Position numbers and translations under genes: made by a program. Shown here one piece after another: positions 50,196 to 57,294 of a stretch of DNA of 64,000 nucleotides. This DNA comes from CAZIAK01 sp964537035 (lineage in GTDB: Bacteria; Planctomycetota; B15-G4), in contig CAZIAK010000004.1 in the NCBI GenBank assembly GCA_964537035.1, forward strand, positions 1 to 64,000. The letters are read 5' to 3'. The notes under the pieces are model-generated. The model had not been told where the DNA came from and made no database searches. It was given only the letters and a program-made list of their open reading frames with translations. The first letter of the stretch is position 1. Each line of letters begins with the position of its first letter.

Positions 50196-52487
50196 ATGGC
50201 CACGATGCGATCCCGGGCAACGACTCTACGTGACGCGAGCCTCGCCTGGCTTGCCTGCATTGTGGGCCTGGTCGTGCTCCTGCCTTGCTGCGGCGAGGCG
50301 CAGAAACCCAACAGACTGAAGCTGGTGGGACGTGGCCTGTCCTGGCAGTCCGCCTCCCGCGACGAGCCCACCCACCCAGACGCTCCGGCCGCCAGCGGGC
50401 AGCCGGGCTCTCTCGCCTTGCGCTGGCAGCCTGGCCAGCTTGGCGACGTCAGCTGGCGTGTCATCCCGCCGCCGCCGAGTGACAAGGCCGGCGCCCTGGT
50501 CATCGAGGGTCCCTTCGGCGCAGCCATCGACACCGAGCTGCATCACGTGCTGACCTTGACTCTCGGCGGCCCCCAGCCGGACACCCTCTCTGTCGCCTGG
50601 CGCGGCGCGGGGCAGGAGTTCTCCGCCGAACGGGAGCAGCCTCCCGCTGCCATGCAGTCCGACGGCAAGACCCAGACCTACGCCTGGCGGCTCTCAGGGC
50701 TGCGCGGGCAGGACGACGCGGCGGACGCCGACGAGGGCATCGAGCGGCTGCGCATCGTGCTCCGGGGACAAACGGTTCCAGAGGTGCGCGACGTGGCGCT
50801 GCTCACCGACTACGAGGCCAACGACGGCTCGGGCGTGGTCAGCACTCGGCTGCGCAAGCACTACGCCAGCTGCGACGGCCTGGCCCTCACCGCCCCGGGG
50901 ACAGCTGTGGCAGCGGTGGGCGAGGACGGCAGCGACCGGCTGCGATTGCTGCTGTCCGCGGTGGGCGGACCGGCGCCTGTGACGGCGCAGCTCACCGTTG
51001 GCGACACGACAACCAGCATCGTCTGCTCGCCCGCCGAGCCGTGGCGCGAGGTCGAGCTGCTCCTCCCCGGCGCACCTGCCGAGCTGCAAGTGAACGCGAC
51101 CTGCGACGACCCCCGCGCCGTGCTGTTGGTGGGCCGAGTGCTGCGCCTGGCTCCGTCCGCCGACGACGATCCTCGCCCGAACGTGGTGCTGTACATCGAG
51201 GACACCCTGCGCGCCGACCGGCTCGGCACCTACGGCTACGAGCGCAACACAGACCCCCACCTGGCGGCACTGGCCGCAGAGGGCGTGGTCTTCGAGAACG
51301 TGCTGGCCTCGTCCAACTGGACCCGACCGTCGGTGGCCTCGTTGATGACGTCTCTATCGCCCCCCGCCCACGGCAACCGCACCTATCGGGATCGCACGCC
51401 CGCAGAGCTGACCACCCTGGCAGAGGCCTTCGGGTCGGCGGGCTGGCTCACGGTGTCGCTGACCTCGAACTACCACGCGGGCAGCTGGGCCGGGCTCGAC
51501 CAGGGCTACGACCTTCATCACGAGCCCGAGGCCTTCGGCCTGCCCCTGCCGCCCTCGACGCGCACCGCCGAGCGACTGCAGCCGTTTGTGGAGCGGCTCT
51601 TCGAGACCCACGGCGACCTGCCCGTGCTGGTCATGATGCACTCCCTCGATCCGCACACGCCCTATGCCCCCGACCCCGTCGACCTGGAGCGAGTGCTCGC
51701 GGGAGAACGTGCGCTCCAGGGCGAGGGCCCCGCCGCCCGCGCGCAAAGGTACGACGGTGAGATCGCCGGCAATGACCGCTGGATCGGACAGCTCGATGAG
51801 TTCTTGTCCGGACGGCAGCTCAGCGAGCGCACGTTGGTCGCGTTCGTCAGCGACCACGGCGAGGCCTTTGGCGAACACGACGCCTGGGAGCATCACGACA
51901 AGCTCTACCAGCAAGAGCTCGCCGTGCCCTGGGTGTTGCGATGGCCGGGCCATCTCCCCGCCGGGCGACGGGTCAGCGGCACCGTGTCGCACGTTGATGT
52001 GGCGCCGACTCTCGCCGGGCTCGCGGGCGTGACCATCCCGGTCGGGTGGCGTGGCAGAGATCACTCGGCGTTGTTGCTCGGCACGGACCGCTCGGCGTCG
52101 TCGTTTCGCGATGACGCCAACACCGGTGCCGCCGCTTCCCCCGAGACCCTCGCCGTGCGCGCCGTGCCCCTGCTGGCCGAGGGCGTGCGCCTGCCCAACC
52201 AGGGCGGCGCGCGGCACCTGCTGGCGGTCCTGCTCGACCCCTACAAGCTGATACTGGAAGTGCGCAACGGCGAACTGCGTCCCCAGGGCCTGTTCGACCT
52301 GGCCGCCGACCCTGGCGAGCAGCAGAACCTGCTGGGCCGCGCTGACCAGACCGAGCGCATCGCCAGCCTCACCGCCTTCGCCCAGGAGCAGCTGGACGCG
52401 GGGCCCGTGGCCAGCGGCGACCGTGAGGCCGAGGGCCTCGACCCAGCCAAGCGGGCCTGGATGGAGGCCATGGGCTACCTGCGCTGA
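50196..52487 (+). CDS. Sulfatase-superfamily lipoprotein lacking the CxPxR motif
   Basis: This 763-residue protein has a lipoprotein-like signal (VVLLPCCGEAQ; Cys about residues 28-29). A region of about 290 residues without a recognised fold precedes a C-terminal alkaline-phosphatase-superfamily domain (about 325-760: NVVLYIEDTLRADRLG, SLDPHTPYAP, VSDHGEAFGEH). At the nucleophile position it reads NWTRPSVASLMTS instead of CxPxR, so Thr stands where formylglycine-forming Cys is expected and the Arg is absent. It therefore cannot be a classical formylglycine sulfatase. It may act as a phosphodiesterase or phosphotransferase with a Thr nucleophile. Two starts, 50196 and 50205, are possible. Confidence 0.82.
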   Translation: MATMRSRATTLRDASLAWLACIVGLVVLLPCCGEAQKPNRLKLVGRGLSWQSASRDEPTHPDAPAASGQPGSLALRWQPGQLGDVSWRVIPPPPSDKAGALVIEGPFGAAIDTELHHVLTLTLGGPQPDTLSVAWRGAGQEFSAEREQPPAAMQSDGKTQTYAWRLSGLRGQDDAADADEGIERLRIVLRGQTVPEVRDVALLTDYEANDGSGVVSTRLRKHYASCDGLALTAPGTAVAAVGEDGSDRLRLLLSAVGGPAPVTAQLTVGDTTTSIVCSPAEPWREVELLLPGAPAELQVNATCDDPRAVLLVGRVLRLAPSADDDPRPNVVLYIEDTLRADRLGTYGYERNTDPHLAALAAEGVVFENVLASSNWTRPSVASLMTSLSPPAHGNRTYRDRTPAELTTLAEAFGSAGWLTVSLTSNYHAGSWAGLDQGYDLHHEPEAFGLPLPPSTRTAERLQPFVERLFETHGDLPVLVMMHSLDPHTPYAPDPVDLERVLAGERALQGEGPAARAQRYDGEIAGNDRWIGQLDEFLSGRQLSERTLVAFVSDHGEAFGEHDAWEHHDKLYQQELAVPWVLRWPGHLPAGRRVSGTVSHVDVAPTLAGLAGVTIPVGWRGRDHSALLLGTDRSASSFRDDANTGAAASPETLAVRAVPLLAEGVRLPNQGGARHLLAVLLDPYKLILEVRNGELRPQGLFDLAADPGEQQNLLGRADQTERIASLTAFAQEQLDAGPVASGDREAEGLDPAKRAWMEAMGYLR

Positions 52488-52502
52488 GGCGCGCCTGCTG
52501 CC

Positions 52503-52526
52503 GACTACTCAATACGTTGAGTAGTC
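52503..52526. terminator. Perfect 10-bp inverted repeat, terminator or operator
   Basis: GACTACTCAA (52503-52512) and TTGAGTAGTC (52517-52526) form a perfect stem with a TACG loop. It sits 16 bases after the sulfatase-like gene and before the convergent beta-helix gene. It is conspicuously AT-rich for the region. No T-run follows, so a protein-binding operator is also possible. Confidence 0.5.
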
Positions 52527-52587
52527 CAGCGAAAGCACGAACCAATGTTCAGACGGTCCCAGAAGCCCTCACCAGCCCCGCTGGCCA

Positions 52588-53760
52588 TCACGGGACCACC
52601 GCCGTCAACACCGGAAGCGACAGCCCTGAACTGCTGCCAAGCACTTGCACCACCACCTCCACGCCAGCGATGAACGGGTCGTTGGGGACCTGGATGGTGA
52701 CCCGACCCGGGCCAGGAGGCAGGGGGCCGATGTCCACCAGGAAGGACAGGTCGAGGAAGGTGAGGCCCCAAGGCGTCTGCGTCGGTGCACCCAGGTTTGG
52801 TGACCAGAAGAGCTCGTTCATGGGTGAGGACAGATCCCAGGACAGGGTCCAGGACAGCCCTTGCACCAAAGGGCCCGAGCTCCCGAGGAAGTCACCGCTC
52901 AGGGAGACCGACGAGCCGACCACCATGGCCGCTCCATCGGCAAGGTAGCCACACGACGGTGGCTGCCCTGACACACCGCCAAGGTAGGCGAGGTACTCGG
53001 CACCGGAACCACCCGTGATAGACGTACCAGCCGAGTACAGCAGGGCCGCCTCCACGGCGACACCGCCCACACCGTTGATGCCGGTGAGGTCAGGGGGGCA
53101 GCTGCAGTAGGTGCAACAGGTGCTGATCCCACTCCCGCCTACGAGTGTGCTGTCGAGAGCGACCACGGTCCCGCCGGGCAATCGAATGGCGGTGCCCGCG
53201 CTCACGCCCGGCATGCCGCCACAATCGTAGTCTCTGACCGACCCGCCGGTGATCGTGCTGTTCACCACCACGACCCGATTGACATCGACATCGATGGCAT
53301 GGCCGGCGTAGCCCGTGCCCGTCTGCCCGCCGTTGGCTGGCCTCATGTCCGAGTCGTAGATGTGCAGGGCATCGAAGCCGCCCCCAGCCACAAACGGTGC
53401 GGGCCAGACACAGTCATAACCTGGGATCTCGGTGCGCAAGCCGATGAGGGTGACGGTGCCGCTCCCCGGGCCCGCCAGCCAGACAGCGCCGAAGGGGATG
53501 GGGTAGTTCCCACACTCCACGACCTCAAGCTCAAGGTACGGCTCACCCACAATCGTGAGCGCCTTGTCGATGATCACGGGGATGTTGCTCGCCTGCCCTT
53601 GGGAGTTCTTCACCAGGATCACGTCGCCAGCCGCGGCGGCGTCGATGGCATCCTGAATCTTGGCGTAGTTGTCAGGCACCACGAGCTGGCTGCAGACGGC
53701 CTCGGCGGGAACGAGCATCAGCAACGCGAGCGAGAGTGAGGCGATGGCCTGTTGAAGCAT
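52588..53760 (-). CDS. Secreted right-handed beta-helix protein
   Basis: This 390-residue protein has a signal peptide (residues 1-24, ending AVCSQ) and begins VVPDNYAKIQDAIDAAAAGD, the typical entry to parallel beta-helix (pectate-lyase-like/DUF1565) repeats. Repetitive strands with Val/Gly/Thr ladders run to about residue 270. The C-terminal 100 residues resemble the beta-rich module seen in other secreted proteins of this window (VTIQVPNDPFIAGVEVVVQ). ATG 53760 has GGGAGA eight bases upstream. Catalytic residues of polysaccharide lyases are not recognisable, so the function may be adhesion or binding. Confidence 0.75.
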   Translation of the reverse strand: MLQQAIASLSLALLMLVPAEAVCSQLVVPDNYAKIQDAIDAAAAGDVILVKNSQGQASNIPVIIDKALTIVGEPYLELEVVECGNYPIPFGAVWLAGPGSGTVTLIGLRTEIPGYDCVWPAPFVAGGGFDALHIYDSDMRPANGGQTGTGYAGHAIDVDVNRVVVVNSTITGGSVRDYDCGGMPGVSAGTAIRLPGGTVVALDSTLVGGSGISTCCTYCSCPPDLTGINGVGGVAVEAALLYSAGTSITGGSGAEYLAYLGGVSGQPPSCGYLADGAAMVVGSSVSLSGDFLGSSGPLVQGLSWTLSWDLSSPMNELFWSPNLGAPTQTPWGLTFLDLSFLVDIGPLPPGPGRVTIQVPNDPFIAGVEVVVQVLGSSSGLSLPVLTAVVP

Positions 53761-54008
53761 GGCGATGTCTCCCGTTCTTCCGTATCGCGACTGCAGCCCG
53801 ACGGCAGCCCCTACGCGCAGGGTATCACCAACGGCGGCCACAGGGTGGCCGAAGCGTCCTGAATCGCCTCCCGGGCCCGTTGTCCACAGGGCACACCAGG
53901 CCCTCCGGCCCATGTTGGTGGTGCCCAGGAACGCCTACCCACCACCCAACAAGGGCTGCCACCGTTCAGCCGCAGCTTCCCGCTGGACCCAACGGTCCGC
54001 CCGGCCTA

Positions 54009-54032
54009 TTGTGTAAGCGTTAACTCACACAA
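54009..54032. promoter_or_regulatory. Putative TetR operator before the second tetR gene
   Basis: TTGTGTAAGCGT / TAACTCACACAA forms an imperfect palindrome with 9 of 12 positions paired. It lies 25 bases before the TetR start. GTGTAAG recurs in the region before the downstream lipoprotein gene, which suggests a common regulator. Confidence 0.6.
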
Positions 54033-54056
54033 CCAATCTCCACCTCGCGCACTGCC

Positions 54057-54641
54057 ATGCCACGCCCTGACAGAACCGACGAGAAGCGCCGCGAGCTGCT
54101 GCCCATCGTGACGGCGACCTTCGCTGACCTGGGCTATCGTCGAGCCTCGACCGCCGTGCTGGCTGAGCGCTGCGCCGTGCAGGTGAACATCCTCTACCGC
54201 CTTTGGCCCGACAAGCAGGCCATGTTTCTGGCCGCCATCGAGCATGTGTTCGACAACTCCCTTGAGACCTGGCGAGCGCTGCTCGATGACGCGGGCGACC
54301 CCAGAGAAGGCGCCCAGCTGCTGCTGCGCTACGAGGCCGAGCACCTGGGCGAGCACGGCTTCTATCGCATTCTCTTTGCAGGCCTGGGCGAGACCGATGA
54401 CCCGGCGATCATCGCAGCCCTGGCCCGGACGTTTGGCCGCTTCGTGACCTTCATCCGCTCCCAGGTCGCAGCCCATCGGGGCGCGAGCGGCCCTGGCAGC
54501 CGGGCCTCTGCTGAGCGAGCCGCCTGGGCCTTCTTGGGTCTGGGCACTGCGGCGAACATCGGTCGAGAACTCAACCTGCTCTCGGCAGCTCAACGCTCAC
54601 GGCTGTTCACCGAAGTGGGCGATCTGATCCTCGACGGGTGA
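54057..54641 (+). CDS. TetR/AcrR family transcriptional regulator
   Basis: This 194-residue regulator has an N-terminal helix-turn-helix (about residues 25-55; ASTAVLAERCAVQVNILYRLW) and a C-terminal helical ligand domain. ATG 54057 is the first plausible start. Palindromes sharing GTGTAAG occur immediately upstream of it and again between it and the downstream lipoprotein gene, 65 bases away. It probably represses itself and that gene. The inducer is unknown. Confidence 0.88.
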   Translation: MPRPDRTDEKRRELLPIVTATFADLGYRRASTAVLAERCAVQVNILYRLWPDKQAMFLAAIEHVFDNSLETWRALLDDAGDPREGAQLLLRYEAEHLGEHGFYRILFAGLGETDDPAIIAALARTFGRFVTFIRSQVAAHRGASGPGSRASAERAAWAFLGLGTAANIGRELNLLSAAQRSRLFTEVGDLILDG

Positions 54642-54664
54642 GCCCGCCTTTTCTATTTGCTCTG

Positions 54665-54686
54665 AGTGTAAGCCATCCCTTACTTT
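54665..54686. promoter_or_regulatory. Putative TetR operator before the lipoprotein gene
   Basis: AGTGTAAG CCATCC CTTACTTT contains the perfect inverted arms GTAAG (54668-54672) and CTTAC (54679-54683). It shares GTGTAAG with the palindrome at 54009-54032. AGGAGGA follows just before the ATG at 54706, so the operator sits directly upstream of the ribosome site. Confidence 0.55.
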
Positions 54687-54705
54687 TCACGACAGGAGGA
54701 CAACC

Positions 54706-55350
54706 ATGGCCCTCACATCTTGGGTTCAACAGGTCCAGCTGACCCTTGCAACCTGGCTGCCAGCGGCGACCCTTGCCGCTTGCGCCATGACGTCTTGCCA
54801 GTCTTCGCCCCCATGCGATCTGCCTGAGGAGACGACCGCGCCCTACGACGTGTCGACCGTTCGCTGCCATGAGAACGGCGCCTTGGCGGCGGGCAAGCTG
54901 CGGCAGGACACCGAGATCAACGGGCGCTTGTGCCGACGCTGGGTGCACTGGAACCCCGACGGCACCCTCGACGGCTGCCAGCTCGCCCAGGACGAGAACC
55001 ACACCAGCGGGACCATCCCCGAAGACACCATGCTCTGGTTCTCAGCCGAGGGGCAGCTCTCCTCCGCCTGGCTCTCCGAGGACGCGGTGCTCGACGGCCA
55101 CTTCTGCCGGGGCGGCTGGGGCAAGGTCTCCACCCACTTCCACCCCAACGGCCGGGTCTCCAGCTACTACCTGCGGGACGGTCGGATCGTCGCCGGCGTG
55201 CCCTGCGAGGCCAGCATCATGGTGCCCGTGGTGCTCTACGACGACGGCTCGCTGAAGAGCTGCATGCTGTCCCGCAGGTGGGACGACCAGGGCGAGACCT
55301 ACCCGCGGGCCACTCGCCTACGCTTCGATCGGGGAGGGCAGGTCGTGGCC
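54706..55350 (+). CDS. Lipoprotein-like protein with repeated MORN-like motifs (cut by gap)
   Basis: At least 215 residues are visible before the assembly gap. The hydrophobic N terminus contains LAACAMTSC, a possible lipobox. The body has recurring units of the form G-x-L-x-x-x-W/Y with Cys pairs (HENGALAAGKL, NPDGTLDGCQL, SAEGQLSSAWL, HPNGRVSSYYL, DDGSLKSCML). These resemble MORN/toxin-antitoxin YwqK-like repeats. A strong AGGAGGA precedes ATG 54706. It lies under a predicted TetR operator. If the gap length happens to preserve frame, it would end at 55488, but the 100-N run is probably arbitrary. Function unknown. Confidence 0.7.
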
Positions 55351-55450
55351 NNNNNNNNNNNNNNNNNNNNNNNNNNNNNNNNNNNNNNNNNNNNNNNNNN
55401 NNNNNNNNNNNNNNNNNNNNNNNNNNNNNNNNNNNNNNNNNNNNNNNNNN
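55351..55450. other. Assembly gap (100 N)
   Basis: Exactly 100 undetermined bases, the usual placeholder for a scaffold join of unknown length. It interrupts the lipoprotein gene. The 197 bases after it (55451-55647) contain no gene I can support apart from a possible tail of that protein. Confidence 0.95.
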
Positions 55451-55647
55451 TAGGGCGAACGCGATCGCAAGACATCCGGGTCAAGTGAGTTCCGTCAGCG
55501 CTTGCGGTCGACAGAGCGACGACGACGAATGGTGGCGGACCCATGTGGCGTCCACCGATACGCTGCCCTCAGGGGCTCGCGGACGAGTATGATGACGGCT
55601 CAGTGTGATCGGCAGCTCGCAGCTGCTTCACCAGCACGGGGAGACGC

Positions 55648-57273
55648 ATGGCACACAGCCCCACCCAGCAAGACCTGCTCAGCGAACTCGTCAGCTTGCG
55701 GCAGAAACTGGCCCGACTCGAGCCCGGTCCACCAGAGGCCCGGCCCCTGGGCATGAGCGACCAGTGCCATGCGCTCTTCGAGCAGTCCGCCGATGCCATC
55801 CTGATCATCGAAGGCGAGACGTTCGTCGATTGCAACCGGGCCACCGTGGACATGCTGCGCTACCGGGACAAGGCCGAGCTGCTGCGAACCCATCCCTCCG
55901 AGTTGTCGCCCTCTCACCAGCCCGATGGCCGAGACAGCTTCGAGAAAGCGAACGAGATGATCGCCATGGCCATCGCAAGCGGCAGCCACCGCTTCGAGTG
56001 GGACCACAAGCGAGCAGACGGCGAGGTGTTTCCGGTTGAGGTGCTGCTCACCGCCGTCCCCCACGGAGAAACCAGCATCTTGCACGTGGTCTGGCGCGAC
56101 CTCACCGAACGCAAGCAGCTCGAGGATCAGCTGCGCCAGTCACAGAAAATGGAAGCCATCGGCAAGCTGGCCGGAGGCATCGCCCACGACTTCAACAACC
56201 TGCTGGTGGCCATCAACGGCAACGCCGAGTTGATCAGTGAGGTGTGTGCCGGGATGAGCGAAGTGACCGACCTGGCCGACGAGATCAGCAAGGCCGGCGC
56301 TCGGGCAGCCGACCTCACCAGGCAGCTGCTCACTTTCAGCCGCAAGCAGGTACTGAGACCCCTGGTCGTCGACATGAACCAGATCCTGGCCAACGTGACC
56401 AAGCTGCTGGGGCGCCTGATCAGTGAAGACGTGACCTTGATCACCAAGACCTGCCCCGAGACCTTGCCTGTCATGGCCGACCCGGGTCAGCTCGAACAGG
56501 TGCTGATCAACCTGGTCACCAACGCACGGGACGCCATGCCCTCCGGGGGCACTCTGACCGTGTCCACATCCATGAGGACCGTCGAGCGCAGCGACCAGCC
56601 CGCGCAGCTCGAGCTGCCCCCCGGAGACTACGCCCTGCTCACCGTGCGCGACACGGGCACGGGCATGTCGACGGACGTCTTGCGGCAAGCCTTCGACCCC
56701 TTCTTCACCACCAAGCCCCCGGGAGAAGGCACGGGCCTGGGGCTGTCCACGGTCTACGGCATCGTCAAGAACGGTCAAGGCGACGTCACCATTCACAGCC
56801 AGCAGGGACAGGGCACGGCCATCGAAGTGCTCTACCCCCTCACCTCCGAGCAGCCAGCCCAGAGCGCTGCCCCCGAATCACGCCCCATCGCCGGCTCACG
56901 TCCCGCCACCGTGCTCGTGGTCGAGGACGAAGCGGCGGTGGCAAAGCTGCTGGAGCGGTTGCTCCACCGCGAGGGGCACACGGTGCTCCTGGCCAGCAAC
57001 GGCATCGAGGCCCTGACGATCTTCAGCGAACGCCCCCAGACCATCGACCTGATCATCACCGACGTGGTCATGCCCCACCTGGGCGGCCCGGACATGGTCG
57101 GCGCCCTGCGCGATCGAGGCCTCACACCGCGAGTGCTGTTCGCTTCCGGCTACGCCAACCGCACCGGGGGCGGACAGGATGAGCTACCCCCCGACGCCGC
57201 GTTCATCCAGAAGCCCTACTCGCCTCACGAGTTGTTGGAGAGGGTGCGCGGGCTGCTCGAAGAGCGGGGCTGA
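55648..57273 (+). CDS. Hybrid sensor histidine kinase (PAS-HisKA-HATPase-REC)
   Basis: This 541-residue cytoplasmic hybrid kinase has a short coiled N terminus, then a PAS domain (about residues 38-165, ending DLTERKQLEDQ). A HisKA dimerisation domain follows with phospho-acceptor His180 in GIAHDFNNLL, then a HATPase domain (about 275-400; NLVTNARDAM, GTGMS, GEGTGLGLS). A C-terminal receiver domain (about 420-540) has Asp472 in IITDVVMP and Lys in IQKPYS. There are no TM segments, so it senses a cytoplasmic cue. ATG 55648 follows GGGGAG. No separate response regulator with an output domain is adjacent, so phosphoryl groups may pass to a distant partner. Confidence 0.92.
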   Translation: MAHSPTQQDLLSELVSLRQKLARLEPGPPEARPLGMSDQCHALFEQSADAILIIEGETFVDCNRATVDMLRYRDKAELLRTHPSELSPSHQPDGRDSFEKANEMIAMAIASGSHRFEWDHKRADGEVFPVEVLLTAVPHGETSILHVVWRDLTERKQLEDQLRQSQKMEAIGKLAGGIAHDFNNLLVAINGNAELISEVCAGMSEVTDLADEISKAGARAADLTRQLLTFSRKQVLRPLVVDMNQILANVTKLLGRLISEDVTLITKTCPETLPVMADPGQLEQVLINLVTNARDAMPSGGTLTVSTSMRTVERSDQPAQLELPPGDYALLTVRDTGTGMSTDVLRQAFDPFFTTKPPGEGTGLGLSTVYGIVKNGQGDVTIHSQQGQGTAIEVLYPLTSEQPAQSAAPESRPIAGSRPATVLVVEDEAAVAKLLERLLHREGHTVLLASNGIEALTIFSERPQTIDLIITDVVMPHLGGPDMVGALRDRGLTPRVLFASGYANRTGGGQDELPPDAAFIQKPYSPHELLERVRGLLEERG

Positions 57274-57284
57274 GCGAACCCCGC
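57264..57284. terminator. Possible GC-rich terminator hairpin between convergent genes
   Basis: GCGGGG (57264-57269) pairs with CCCCGC (57279-57284) across the histidine-kinase stop codon. The convergent kinase gene ends at 57295. There is no T-tract, so confidence is low. Confidence 0.3.
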
Positions 57285-57294
57285 CCCGGGGACC

